The translations under genes and the position numbers were made by a program. The notes below the pieces were generated by a model. It had not been told where the DNA came from. It was given only the letters and a program-made list of their open reading frames with translations, and did not search any database. Below are positions 15,345 to 22,909 of a DNA stretch of 27,072 nucleotides, piece by piece. Origin of the DNA: Pseudomonadota bacterium (GTDB taxonomy: Bacteria > Pseudomonadota > Gammaproteobacteria > Xanthomonadales > Xanthomonadaceae); assembly GCA_023399815.1 (NCBI GenBank), contig JAEWOJ010000002.1, forward strand, positions 1-27,072. Reading direction: 5' to 3'. Positions within the stretch are counted from its first letter, which is position 1. Each line of letters begins with the position of its first letter.

Positions 15345-15720
15345 GGGAAAGGTTCCGTTCGATGGGGGCGCAAAGGGCATCATACGCAGGCGCCGTTCAG
15401 CCGGAATCGACCGGGGAGGGGAGGAATGGCGCGGTGGATGGGAGACTGTGTTGCATTGCGGCGGAATTGCCCGGAGAGCCCGCCGCGCTTGGCGCTTGCG
15501 TCGTTTGATGAAGCTGTATAGGGTGCGATTTGCCGGATTCGCGAAGCTTCGGAACCGCCCCAATTTGTTATGCAGCTGTTAACGTCGTCTTCACGGCCCA
15601 GCGCATAATGTGCACCGCGTTGGCGTGCGGAACGGCCATCTTTCGGACGCGACGAACGAAATCGCTGTGCTGGACCATGCCTCTACCGGTTTCATACCCC
15701 CGAAACAAGGAGTTGTATTC
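15345..15720. other. Long leader/intergenic region between the oxidoreductase and ompA
   Basis: 376 bases of divergent promoter space. No coding frame is credible. The right part (about 15500-15720) is clearly less GC-rich than the rest of the window, as often seen upstream of highly expressed porin genes. It holds the candidate ompA promoter near 15579-15609 and so an mRNA leader of roughly 105 bases, ending in the AAGGAG ribosome binding site. Confidence 0.55.
15579..15609 (+). promoter_or_regulatory. Candidate ompA promoter
   Basis: TTAACG (15579-15584) and CATAAT (15604-15609) with a 19-base spacer, about 110 bases upstream of the ompA start. The spacer is longer than ideal, so the -35 box is tentative; the -10 box is the best match in this leader. 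Confidence 0.3.
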
Positions 15721-16830
15721 ATGAACAAGAAGATCCTTACCGCCGCGCTGCTGGGTGGTCTGGCGTTTGCCCAGGCCGCGTCGGCGCAGGAGTTCGACGA
15801 CCGCTGGTACCTGACCGGTTCGGCCGGCTTCAACCTCCAGGACAAGGACCGTGGCACCAATGATGCTCCGTTCGTGACCCTGGGCCTGGGCAAGTTCATC
15901 AGCCCGAACTGGTCGCTGGATGGCGAGCTGAACTATCAGAACCCGAACTTCGAATCCAACCAGAATCTGAACTGGTCGCAGTACGGCGCGTCGCTGGACC
16001 TGCGCCGCCACTTCATCCAGGAAGGCCGTGGCTGGAACCCGTACCTGCTGTTCGGCCTGGGCTACCAGAAGGCCGAGGAAGAGTACGTCATCAACTCGCC
16101 GAACTCGCCGGCTGAGCGCAAGGACGGCAACTTCGCCGCCAAGGTCGGCGCCGGTCTGCAGACCAGCTTCGACAAGCGCGTCGCCGTGCGCGCCGAAATC
16201 GCCTACCGCGCCGATTTCGACGACCAGGGCGTGAATCCGCGTCTGGCCGGCAAGGACAACGACTGGTTCGGCGACGTGCTGGCTTCGGTCGGCGTCGTGA
16301 TCCCGCTGGGGCCGGCTCCGGTCGCTGCCGTCGCTCCGCCGCCGCCGGCTCCGGTCGCACCGAGCTGCGCCGACCTGGACGACGACGGTGACGGCGTCAA
16401 CAACTGCGACGACCGCTGCCCGAACTCGCAGGCTGGTCAGATCGTCGGTCCGGACGGCTGCCCGGTGCCGGTGTCGATCGACCTGAAGGGCGTGAACTTC
16501 GACTTCGACAAGGCCACCCTGCGTCCGGACGCCGTTGCGATCCTGAGCGAGGCCAGCGAGATCCTGAAGCGTTACCCGCAGCTGCGCGTTGAAGTCGCCG
16601 GTCACACCGACTCGAAGGGTACCGACGCCTACAACCAGAAGCTGTCCGAGCGTCGCGCCAAGACCGTGTACGACTACCTGACCGGCAACGGCGTGGATGC
16701 TTCGCGCCTGGTGGGCCCGATCGGCTACGGCGAGAGCCGTCCGATTGCTCCGAACACCAACCCGGATGGTTCGGACAACCCGGAAGGTCGTGCCAAGAAC
16801 CGTCGCACCGAGCTGAACGTCCAGAACTAA
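15721..16830 (+). CDS. ompA: OmpA/OprF-family outer membrane porin with peptidoglycan-binding domain
   Basis: A major outer-membrane protein tying the membrane to peptidoglycan. The 369-residue precursor has a signal peptide cleaved near residue 22 (ASA-QE) and an eight-strand beta-barrel domain (about 23-195). A Pro/Ala linker (196-214) leads to a thrombospondin type-3-like acidic, cysteine-bearing segment (DLDDDGDGVNNCDDRCPNS, 218-236, with Cys216, Cys229, Cys233 and Cys247). The OmpA-like domain (about 255-365) has GHTDSKGTDAYNQKLSERRA and ends NRRTELNVQN. The N-terminus closely resembles Xanthomonas OmpA (also called MopB). AAGGAG precedes the ATG. Codon use differs from neighbouring genes, with many GGT, CGT and GCT codons, as expected for a very highly expressed gene. 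It is monocistronic, closed by a strong terminator. Confidence 0.95.
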   Translation: MNKKILTAALLGGLAFAQAASAQEFDDRWYLTGSAGFNLQDKDRGTNDAPFVTLGLGKFISPNWSLDGELNYQNPNFESNQNLNWSQYGASLDLRRHFIQEGRGWNPYLLFGLGYQKAEEEYVINSPNSPAERKDGNFAAKVGAGLQTSFDKRVAVRAEIAYRADFDDQGVNPRLAGKDNDWFGDVLASVGVVIPLGPAPVAAVAPPPPAPVAPSCADLDDDGDGVNNCDDRCPNSQAGQIVGPDGCPVPVSIDLKGVNFDFDKATLRPDAVAILSEASEILKRYPQLRVEVAGHTDSKGTDAYNQKLSERRAKTVYDYLTGNGVDASRLVGPIGYGESRPIAPNTNPDGSDNPEGRAKNRRTELNVQN

Positions 16831-16853
16831 GCGGACGTATCGGTTGATTCGAG

Positions 16854-16885
16854 CAAGGCCCGGCGAAAGCCGGGCCTTGTCTTTT
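16854..16885 (+). terminator. Strong Rho-independent terminator of ompA
   Basis: A perfect 11-bp stem CAAGGCCCGGC/GCCGGGCCTTG with a GAAA loop, followed by TCTTTT, 24 bases after the ompA stop. Confidence 0.92.
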
Positions 16886-17067
16886 GCGGCGATCGCCATG
16901 GCGGCGATCCGCCGCCAGCCATCGGTGCCGTGCCGGAAGGCGTTCACGGTGGTTTTCCGCATTCCCTCGGCAATACAGGTGGATGCGATATCGGGCGCTC
17001 CGTTGCCTGCGGCAGGGCGCTGGACGGTCCTCTTGTCGATGGCCTTCGCAAAGCGCGCATCGAATGG

Positions 17068-17096
17068 TTGAAAGCCCTGTGGGGCATGCCTACACT
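17068..17096 (+). promoter_or_regulatory. Sigma70-type promoter of the small exported protein gene
   Basis: TTGAAA (17068-17073) and TACACT (17091-17096) with an ideal 17-base spacer, 31 bases before the ATG at 17128. It lies downstream of the ompA terminator, so it should give an independent transcript. Confidence 0.6.
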
Positions 17097-17127
17097 CGCG
17101 GCGTTCTCCGCCCGAATGGAAATACCG

Positions 17128-17616
17128 ATGCTGCGTATCGCACTGGCCGGCGCCATGGCCCTGCTCCTTGTTCCCGCCGCCCATGCAGCCATCGATTGCT
17201 CGGCCAGCGCCGTGGTGCCGCCGCCGCTGCCGGCGACGGTGATCGAGCCGGTCGCGGCGGAGCTGTATGCCCGCCCGGGGCAGCTGGGCATGCCGTCGGG
17301 CGTGCTGACCTCGAACTTCGGCGACGACCAGTCGCTCGACCGCGTGCTGATGCGCCTGCGCGTGGAAAGCTGCAACAACGTCGCCAGCGCGATGCCGGCG
17401 CGCCCGGCGATCAACGCCAACGACCCGGCGGCGTACAAGCCGCAGACCCAGTACGACAACACGCCCTGGCGCTTCGACATGAGCCAGGGCGGCAAGCGCA
17501 TGACCGCCGACGAGTTCGACGCCTGGATGAAGGCGCGCGGCGTGCGCGTGGTCAAGGCGGCGGCGCCGGCCGCCGAAGGCGCGGCGGAAGCCAAGCCGGC
17601 GGCCGAGGTCAAGTAA
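17128..17616 (+). CDS. Small exported protein with a C-terminal FDAWMKA module
   Basis: Function unknown. The 162-residue precursor has a signal peptide cleaved near residue 20 (AHA-AI). The mature part has Cys24 and Cys82, possibly a disulfide, and segments VEPVAAELYARPGQ-like and FGDDQSLDRVLMRLRVESCNNV in the middle. Residues 114-141 form a module, RFxMxQxGxxM followed by TADEFDAWMKARGVRV, after which comes an Ala/Pro/Glu/Lys-rich tail. The same module, ungapped, closes the lipoprotein encoded at 18579-18884 (18 of 28 residues identical). The ATG at 17128 has GGAA about 7 bases upstream; an in-frame ATG at 17116 would add four residues and has no ribosome binding site. It has its own promoter, and a terminator hairpin follows at 17671. 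Likely periplasmic. Confidence 0.85.
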   Translation: MLRIALAGAMALLLVPAAHAAIDCSASAVVPPPLPATVIEPVAAELYARPGQLGMPSGVLTSNFGDDQSLDRVLMRLRVESCNNVASAMPARPAINANDPAAYKPQTQYDNTPWRFDMSQGGKRMTADEFDAWMKARGVRVVKAAAPAAEGAAEAKPAAEVK

Positions 17617-17648
17617 GCGGCCCGCGCACCGACGCCAGACTCCGGAAG

Positions 17649-18491
17649 ATGCCGCGCAGGTCTTCCCCGCATGCCCGCCCTGGCAGACAGGGCGGGCATT
17701 TCGTTTCTTCCCCCGGGTCCCGGGCGAAGAAGGCCGCCGCGCCGGACGCGGCGCCGCGCCACGGCCTGGCGCGGGTGCTGTCCAAGGCGGGTGTGTGTTC
17801 GCGTACTGAAGCCGCGCGCCGCGTGCTGGCTGGCCGGGTCGGCGTGGATGGCCGCGTGGTCCTGGATCCGGAGTTTCCCGTCGTCCTTTCGCGCCAGCGC
17901 GTCACGATGGATGGCGAACCGGTGGCGGCGGTACGGCGCCTCTACGTGGCGCTGAACAAGCCGCGCGGCCTGGTCACCACCGTCCGCGACGAACAGGGCC
18001 GGGAGACTGTCTACCGCTGTTTCGATGGTGCGGACATGCCGTGGCTGGCGCCCGTCGGCCGCTTGGACAAGGCCAGCGAGGGGCTGTTGTTCTTCAGCAA
18101 CGATCCCGAATGGGCGGCGCGGCTGACCGATCCGGCGACCGGGCCGCTCAAGACCTATCGCGTGCAGATCGACGGGGTGCCCGACGCGGCGCAGCTGGCG
18201 CGCATGCACGACGGGATCGAGGACGCGGGCGAACACCTGGCGGCGCATTCCGTCGCCATCCTGCGCCGGAGCGAGCGCACCGCATGGCTGGAGGTCGTGC
18301 TGGACGAGGGGCGCAACCGGCACATCCGGCGACTGCTGCAGGTACTGGGGTTCGAGGTGCTGCGGCTGGTGCGGGTGGCGATCGGCCCGGTGCAACTGGG
18401 CGAGCTGGCCAAGGGACAGTGGCGCCTGCTGGAGGCGGACGAGCTGGAGGCACTGGCTGCCCATTCAGCTGGATTGCACAAAAATTCATGA
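17649..18491 (+). CDS. RsuA/RluB/RluE/RluF-family pseudouridine synthase
   Basis: Converts a uridine in rRNA or tRNA to pseudouridine. The product (280 residues from the ATG at 17649) has an N-terminal S4 RNA-binding domain, GLARVLSKAGVCSRTEAARRVLAGRVGVDG. The catalytic domain starts near YVALNKPRGLVTT, has the family motif GRLDKASEGLLFF with the catalytic Asp, and contains EVVLDEGRNRHIRRLLQVLG. The lysine-containing GRLDK is closer to RluE/RluF than to RsuA, but the exact target cannot be fixed. The start is doubtful: ATG 17649 has a GGAAG only one base away, and the codons after it run through a terminator-like hairpin (17671-17709). No other ATG, GTG or TTG lies between 17649 and the S4 domain. 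It is flanked by two genes sharing a C-terminal module. Confidence 0.85.
   Translation: MPRRSSPHARPGRQGGHFVSSPGSRAKKAAAPDAAPRHGLARVLSKAGVCSRTEAARRVLAGRVGVDGRVVLDPEFPVVLSRQRVTMDGEPVAAVRRLYVALNKPRGLVTTVRDEQGRETVYRCFDGADMPWLAPVGRLDKASEGLLFFSNDPEWAARLTDPATGPLKTYRVQIDGVPDAAQLARMHDGIEDAGEHLAAHSVAILRRSERTAWLEVVLDEGRNRHIRRLLQVLGFEVLRLVRVAIGPVQLGELAKGQWRLLEADELEALAAHSAGLHKNS
17671..17709 (+). terminator. Rho-independent terminator hairpin overlapping the start of the pseudouridine synthase gene
   Basis: A perfect 12-bp stem ATGCCCGCCCTG/CAGGGCGGGCAT with a 5-base loop GCAGA, followed by TTCGTTTCTT, 54 bases after the small exported protein's stop. It looks like that gene's terminator, yet it falls inside the only ATG-started reading frame of the next gene. 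Confidence 0.82.
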
Positions 18492-18519
18492 AATTCTTCA
18501 TGTAATTCATGCCTGTAGC

Positions 18520-18547
18520 TTGATTTCTTCAAGTGCATGATTAGGCT
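18520..18547 (+). promoter_or_regulatory. Candidate promoter of the small lipoprotein gene
   Basis: TTGATT (18520-18525) and TAGGCT (18542-18547) with a 16-base spacer, 31 bases before the ATG at 18579. It lies in an AT-rich leader that also carries three TTCATG copies at 18485-18511. Confidence 0.35.
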
Positions 18548-18578
18548 GTAGGCCTGTTCCCCGCGAGGTCCTGCCACC

Positions 18579-18884
18579 ATGTCCGTTTTCATCCGACTGT
18601 CGGTGTTTTCAGTGGGGGCGACGGCCGTCGCGGTCCTGGCCGGTTGTGCATCGTCCGGCAAGCCGGCGGCCGCCGCCGCGGAAAAGCCGGTCACGGTGAC
18701 GGTGGAAGCGCCGATGGCGGAGAAGGACGCGCTGGGCAACTACCGCTTCCTGATGCAGCAGGAAGGCAGGAACATGAGCGCCGACCAGTTCGATGCCTGG
18801 ATGAAGGCCAACGGCATCCGCGTGGCGCGCGGCAATGCCGCGCCGGCCAAGCCGGAAGCGGCGGCGCCGGCGGCGAAGCGGTAA
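18579..18884 (+). CDS. Small lipoprotein with a C-terminal FDAWMKA module
   Basis: Function unknown. The 101-residue precursor has a lipoprotein signal with lipobox VLAGC ending at Cys23, then an Ala/Lys-rich spacer and TVTVEAPMAEKDALGNY. Residues 55-82 form the same module as residues 114-141 of the protein at 17128-17616, with 18 of 28 identities and no gaps (M[ST]AD[EQ]FDAWMKAxG[IV]RV). An Ala/Pro/Lys tail ends both proteins. The residue after Cys23 is Ala, not Asp, so outer-membrane sorting would be expected by the E. coli rule. AGGT about 10 bases before the ATG is a modest ribosome binding site. A candidate promoter lies just upstream and a strong hairpin follows at 18961. The two genes look like diverged relatives on either side of the pseudouridine synthase gene. 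Confidence 0.85.
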   Translation: MSVFIRLSVFSVGATAVAVLAGCASSGKPAAAAAEKPVTVTVEAPMAEKDALGNYRFLMQQEGRNMSADQFDAWMKANGIRVARGNAAPAKPEAAAPAAKR

Positions 18885-18960
18885 CGCCGGGCCATGTCCG
18901 CGGGTCCCTGCCGGTAGCGCTTCAGGCGGGGCAGGCTCCGTAATGCGGGAACCCCGATGC

Positions 18961-18988
18961 GGAACAGGCGCCCTCGGGCGCCTGTTCC
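18961..18988. terminator. Bidirectional terminator between the lipoprotein gene and kbl
   Basis: A perfect 12-bp stem GGAACAGGCGCC/GGCGCCTGTTCC with a CTCG loop, between two convergent genes. It is followed by GTTCT on the plus strand. Confidence 0.75.
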
Positions 18989-19008
18989 GTTCTGCGCAGG
19001 GGACCGGA

Positions 19009-20223
19009 TCAGCCCTTGATGACGCCCAGTTCCTGGCCGATGCGGGTGAAGGCGTCGATCGCGCGGTCGAGGTGTTCGCGGCTGTGCGCGGCGCTCATCT
19101 GCGTGCGGATGCGAGCCTGGCCCTTGGGCACGACGGGGAAGAAGAAGCCGATGGCGTAGATGCCTTCTTCCAACAGGCGCTGCGCGAACTTCTGCGCCAG
19201 CGGCGCGTCGTACAGCATCACCGGGCTGATCGGGTGCACGCCCGGCTTCACGTCGAAACCGGCGGCGGTCATCTTCTCGCGGAAGTAGGCGGTGTTCTCG
19301 GCCAGCTTCCGGCGCAGGTCGCCTGCCTTGTCGAGCATGTCGAAGGCCTTGATGCCGGCGGCCACCACGTGCGGCGGCAGCGAGTTGGAGAACAGGTAGG
19401 GGCGCGAGCGCTGGCGCAGCAGCTCGACGACCTCGGCGCTGGCGCAGGTGAAGCCGCCCAGGGCGCCGCCCATGGCCTTGCCGAGGGTGCCGGTGATGAT
19501 GTCGATCCTGTCCAGCACGCCCTTGACCTCGGCCGAGCCGCGGCCGGTGGCGCCGAGGAAGCCGGTGGCATGGCATTCGTCGATGTGCACCAGGGCGCCG
19601 TACTTCTTCGCCAGCGCGGTGATCTCGTCCAGCGGGGCGATGAAGCCGTCCATCGAGAACACGCCGTCGGTGGTGATCAGCTTGGTCCTGCAGCCGGCGG
19701 CGTCGGCTGCCTGCAACTGCGCTTCCAGGTCGGCCATGTCGCAGTTGGCGTAGCGGAAGCGCCTGGCCTTGCACAGGCGCACGCCGTCGATGATCGAGGC
19801 GTGGTTGAGCGCGTCGGAGATGATCGCGTCGTTCTCGCCGAGCAGCGGCTCGAACAGGCCGCCGTTGGCGTCGAAGCAGGCGGCGTAGAGGATGGTGTCG
19901 TCCTTGCCGAAGAAGCGCGCGATCTGCGCCTCCAGCTGCTTGTGCAGGTCCTGGGTGCCGCAGATGAAGCGCACCGAGGCCATGCCGAAGCCGTGGCTGT
20001 CCAGCGCGTCCTTGGCGGCCTGGATCAGGTCCGGGTGGTCGGCCAGGCCCAGGTAGTTGTTGGCGCAGAAGTTCAGCACCGTGCGGCCGTCGTCCAGGGT
20101 GATCTGCGCCGACTGCGGGCTGGTGATGATGCGTTCGGACTTGAACAGCCCCTGCGCACGGATGGCGTCCAGTTCCTCGGCGTAGTGCCGGGTGAGCGGG
20201 GAAGTGTTCGTAGTGGTGGTCAT
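19009..20223 (-). CDS. kbl: Glycine C-acetyltransferase (2-amino-3-ketobutyrate CoA ligase)
   Basis: A PLP enzyme that splits 2-amino-3-ketobutyrate with CoA into glycine and acetyl-CoA, the second step of threonine breakdown after Tdh. The 404-residue protein covers the full alpha-oxoamine synthase fold. It has NFCANNYLGLADHP at 51-64, GFGMASVRFICGTQDLHKQLE at 78-98, VHIDECHATGFLGATGRG at 212-229 and the PLP-lysine Lys249 in TGTLGKAMGGALGG. IRTQMSAAHSREHLD lies near the end. The ATG at 20223 is chosen; the frame continues to 20376, but that part would translate a REPIN. The partner gene tdh is about 6.6 kb away on the same strand rather than adjacent as in E. coli. Confidence 0.96.
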   Translation of the reverse strand: MTTTTNTSPLTRHYAEELDAIRAQGLFKSERIITSPQSAQITLDDGRTVLNFCANNYLGLADHPDLIQAAKDALDSHGFGMASVRFICGTQDLHKQLEAQIARFFGKDDTILYAACFDANGGLFEPLLGENDAIISDALNHASIIDGVRLCKARRFRYANCDMADLEAQLQAADAAGCRTKLITTDGVFSMDGFIAPLDEITALAKKYGALVHIDECHATGFLGATGRGSAEVKGVLDRIDIITGTLGKAMGGALGGFTCASAEVVELLRQRSRPYLFSNSLPPHVVAAGIKAFDMLDKAGDLRRKLAENTAYFREKMTAAGFDVKPGVHPISPVMLYDAPLAQKFAQRLLEEGIYAIGFFFPVVPKGQARIRTQMSAAHSREHLDRAIDAFTRIGQELGVIKG

Positions 20224-20257
20224 GGCGGAGTCGTGCGGTGAATGCGGAACCCGGATT

Positions 20258-20330
20258 GTAGTGCCGGCCGCTGGCCGGCAACCGCAGGAATGCGGGATGC
20301 GCAAGGTTGCCGGCCGGCGGCCGGCACTAC
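20258..20330. repeat. REPIN: two facing GTAG-type REP elements
   Basis: A GTAGTGCCGGCCGC...GGCCGGCAAC arm (20258-20282) faces its reverse complement (20306-20330, ending CACTAC) across a spacer of about 23 bases. Each arm is itself palindromic. It matches the arms at 50-74 and 26762-26832. It lies between the kbl start and the porin promoter. Confidence 0.85.
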
Positions 20331-20352
20331 CCGTGAGGTCATGGGGAATGGC

Positions 20353-20358
20353 TATAAG
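20353..20358 (+). promoter_or_regulatory. Possible -10 box of the porin-sulfate operon
   Basis: TATAAG sits in GGCTATAAGC, 84 bases before the porin ATG. No good -35 box is seen 17 bases upstream, which would fit an activator-dependent promoter (for example CysB), but no clear CysB site can be called by eye. Confidence 0.3.
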
Positions 20359-20441
20359 CGCCGCGGCCGAAGTCATTTCTCCGTCCGCGTATGCGCCCGC
20401 AGCATCGATGCTCCATTCCCCTCTCCTCCAAGGAGCCGTCG

Positions 20442-21872
20442 ATGACCGCGCCCGCCCTTCCGTTCACCGTGCCGACCAGAACGCTGTTGTCCCTCAGCCT
20501 GGCCGTGGCGCTGTGTGGGACGGCGGCATCGGCGCAGGCGCAGGCGCTCACCGTGGAGCAGCTGCAGCAGCGCCTGGAGCGGCTGGAACGCCTGGCCGGC
20601 GTATCCGACGGCGCGCCGGCCGAAGGTGCCGGCCTGGCCGACCTCGACCAGCGCCTGCGCATCCTCGAGCGCCGCCTGGAACTGCAGGAAGAGGAGCGCG
20701 TGGCCGCCGCCAAGGCCGCGCCGAAGATCGCGGTCGACCAGAAGGGTGCCGCGTTCAAGTCCGGCGACGGCGCCTACGAGCTGAGACTGCGCGGCCTGCT
20801 GCAGGGCGATGCGCGGGTATTCCTCGGCGGCAACGCCACCCAGAACGACACCTTCCTGCTGCGCACCGCGCGGCCGATCGTCGAGGGCTCGCTGGGCAGG
20901 CTGGTGGCCTATCGCCTCACCCCCGAGTTCGCCGGCGACAGCGCGAGCATCGTCGATGCCTATGCCGACCTGCGCTTCGACCCGGCGTATACGGTGCGCG
21001 TGGGCAAGTTCACCTCGCCGGTGGGCCTGGAGCGGCTGCAGTCGTCTTCGGCGCTGGTCGATGTCGAGCGCGCGCTGGCCAGCGAACTGGCCCCCAACCG
21101 CGATCTCGGTGTGCAGTTGCAGGGCGAGCTGGCGAAGGGCAGGTTCAGCTACGCGCTCGGTGTGTTCAACGGCACCGTCGATGGCCGCGACGCGGTGACC
21201 AGCAACCCGGATGACGAATTCGAATATGCCGGGCGCGTGTTCTTCGAGCCGCTCAAGGGGAGCGACAGCGCGTGGGCGGGCCTGGGCTTCGGCCTCGGCG
21301 CCAGCGCCGGCGAGAAGCGGGGCAGCGGCAACAATTTCCTGCCGCGCTACCGCACGCCGGGCCAGGCGACGTTCTTCAGCTACCGCAGCGCGGTGGCCGC
21401 CGATGGCGACACGCTGCGCTGGTCGCCGCAGGGCTGGTTCTACCGCAACGGGTTCGGCCTGCAGGGCGAGTACATCGTGTCGCGGCAGGAGGTGGCGCGC
21501 GACGGCCAGCATGCGGAACTGGAACACCGCGCCTGGCAGGCCACGGCCAGCTATGTGCTCACGGGCGAGGACGCGGGGTACCGCGGGGTCGCGCCGTCGC
21601 GGCCGTTCGGCGTCAATGGCGGGCGAGGGGCGTTCGAACTCACCGCGCGCTACGGCGTGCTGGACATCGACGACGCCGCGTTCCCGTTCTATGCCGATCC
21701 GGCCGCGTCGGCTTCGCGCGTGCGCGCCTGGACGCTGGGCGCGAACTGGTACCTGACGGCCAACCTCAAGCTGGCGACCAACTACCTGCACAGCCGCGTC
21801 GATGCCGCCGCCGGCGGCGTCGCCCCGCCCGACGAAAAGGCCGTGTTCTCGCGCCTGCAGGTTTCCTTCTGA
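20442..21872 (+). CDS. OprO/OprP-family anion-selective porin
   Basis: An outer-membrane porin of the phosphate/polyphosphate-selective family, 476 residues. It has a signal peptide ending near residue 35 (AQAQA), then an N-terminal coiled-coil stretch (about 37-90, LTVEQLQQRLERLERL and later LDQRLRILERRLELQEEE). The barrel opens with LRLRGLLQGDARVFL and contains DAYADLRFDPAYTVRVGKFTSPVGLERLQSS and NRDLGVQLQGEL. The last residues, ending SRLQVSF, have the terminal phenylalanine needed for outer-membrane insertion. AAGGAG precedes the ATG at 20442. Only 11 bases separate it from sbp, so it is most likely co-transcribed with the sulfate importer. In this context sulfate or related oxyanions may be the substrate rather than phosphate. 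Confidence 0.9.
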   Translation: MTAPALPFTVPTRTLLSLSLAVALCGTAASAQAQALTVEQLQQRLERLERLAGVSDGAPAEGAGLADLDQRLRILERRLELQEEERVAAAKAAPKIAVDQKGAAFKSGDGAYELRLRGLLQGDARVFLGGNATQNDTFLLRTARPIVEGSLGRLVAYRLTPEFAGDSASIVDAYADLRFDPAYTVRVGKFTSPVGLERLQSSSALVDVERALASELAPNRDLGVQLQGELAKGRFSYALGVFNGTVDGRDAVTSNPDDEFEYAGRVFFEPLKGSDSAWAGLGFGLGASAGEKRGSGNNFLPRYRTPGQATFFSYRSAVAADGDTLRWSPQGWFYRNGFGLQGEYIVSRQEVARDGQHAELEHRAWQATASYVLTGEDAGYRGVAPSRPFGVNGGRGAFELTARYGVLDIDDAAFPFYADPAASASRVRAWTLGANWYLTANLKLATNYLHSRVDAAAGGVAPPDEKAVFSRLQVSF

Positions 21873-21883
21873 CGGAGCTCCCG

Positions 21884-22906
21884 ATGAAAAAGACTTTCCG
21901 TTCCCGCGCCCGCTTTGCCTCGCTGGCCTTCCTGCTGACCCTGTCGGCCGGCAGCGCGCTCGCCCGCGACGTGCAGCTGCTCAACGTGTCCTACGACCCC
22001 ACCCGCGAGTTCTACCGCGACTTCAATGCCGCCTTCGCCAGACACTGGAAGGAGACCGGGGGCGACACCGTCACCGTCGAGACATCGCATGGCGGTTCCG
22101 GCAAGCAGGCGCGCGCGGTGATCGACGGCATCCAGGCCGACGTGGTGACGCTGGCGCTGGCCTACGACGTCGATGCGATCGCGCAGAAGGCCAAGCTGCT
22201 GCCGGCCGACTGGGAATCGCGCCTGCCGGACAACAGCGCGCCCTATACCTCGACGATCGTGTTCCTGGTGCGCAAGGGCAACCCCAAGGGCATCCGCGAC
22301 TGGCCGGACCTGCTGCGCAGCGGCGTGTCGGTGGTGACGCCCAATCCGAAGACCTCCGGCGGCGCGCGCTGGAACTACCTGGCCGCGTGGGCCTATGCCG
22401 ACCGCATCTTCAACGGCGACCGCGACAAGGTGCTGAACTACATGCGCGCGCTGTTCCGCAACGTGCCGGTACTCGATACCGGCGCGCGCGGCGCCACCAC
22501 CACCTTCGTCCAGCGCGGCATCGGCGACGTGCTGCTGGCCTGGGAGAACGAGGCCTTCCTGGCGCAGGAGGAACTGGGCCCGGACAAGTTCGAGATCGTG
22601 GTGCCGCGCCAGTCGATCCTGGCCGAGCCGTCGGTGGCGCTGGTCGACCGCAACGCCGACCGCCACGGCACCCGCGAGGTGGCGCAGGCCTACCTGCAAT
22701 ACCTGTATTCGGCGGAAGGCCAGCGCATCGCCGCGCGCCACTACTACCGCCCACGCCATCCGGAACTGGCCGATCCGGCCGACGTGGCGCGTTTCCCGCA
22801 GGTGCGGCTGGTGACCATCCGCGAGGCGTTCGGCTCATGGGAGAAGGCGCAGGCCGAGCACTTCGCCGACGGCGGCGTATTCGACCAGATCCAGGCGGGC
22901 AAGTAG
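21884..22906 (+). CDS. sbp: Sulfate/thiosulfate ABC transporter substrate-binding protein
   Basis: The periplasmic sulfate binder that delivers substrate to CysTWA. The 340-residue precursor has a signal peptide (cleavage near residue 26, ALA-RD) followed by the family hallmark LLNVSYDPTREFYRDFNAAF. SHGGSGKQARAVIDG forms part of the anion pocket. Also typical are TPNPKTSGGARWNYLAAW and GIGDVLLAWENEAF, and the C-terminus ends FGSWEKAQAEHFADGGVFDQI. The start at 21884 has GGAG 9 bases upstream. It could be named cysP by function; sbp and cysP are not separable from sequence alone. It stands between the porin and cysT with 3 bases to the next start. Confidence 0.94.
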   Translation: MKKTFRSRARFASLAFLLTLSAGSALARDVQLLNVSYDPTREFYRDFNAAFARHWKETGGDTVTVETSHGGSGKQARAVIDGIQADVVTLALAYDVDAIAQKAKLLPADWESRLPDNSAPYTSTIVFLVRKGNPKGIRDWPDLLRSGVSVVTPNPKTSGGARWNYLAAWAYADRIFNGDRDKVLNYMRALFRNVPVLDTGARGATTTFVQRGIGDVLLAWENEAFLAQEELGPDKFEIVVPRQSILAEPSVALVDRNADRHGTREVAQAYLQYLYSAEGQRIAARHYYRPRHPELADPADVARFPQVRLVTIREAFGSWEKAQAEHFADGGVFDQIQAGK

Positions 22907-22909
22907 GCG

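Noticed and set aside
15610..15720. Upstream GTG extension of OmpA
   Set aside because: It would place 37 residues before a perfect signal peptide; the ATG at 15721 has a strong AAGGAG site.
15591..17184. Long minus-strand frame opposite ompA
   Set aside because: It is antisense to a very highly expressed porin gene, with a repetitive Val/Arg/His composition and no domain.
20224..20376. N-terminal extension of Kbl to the upstream start at 20376
   Set aside because: The added residues would be encoded by the REPIN and do not fit the Kbl family length; ATG 20223 gives the usual N-terminus.
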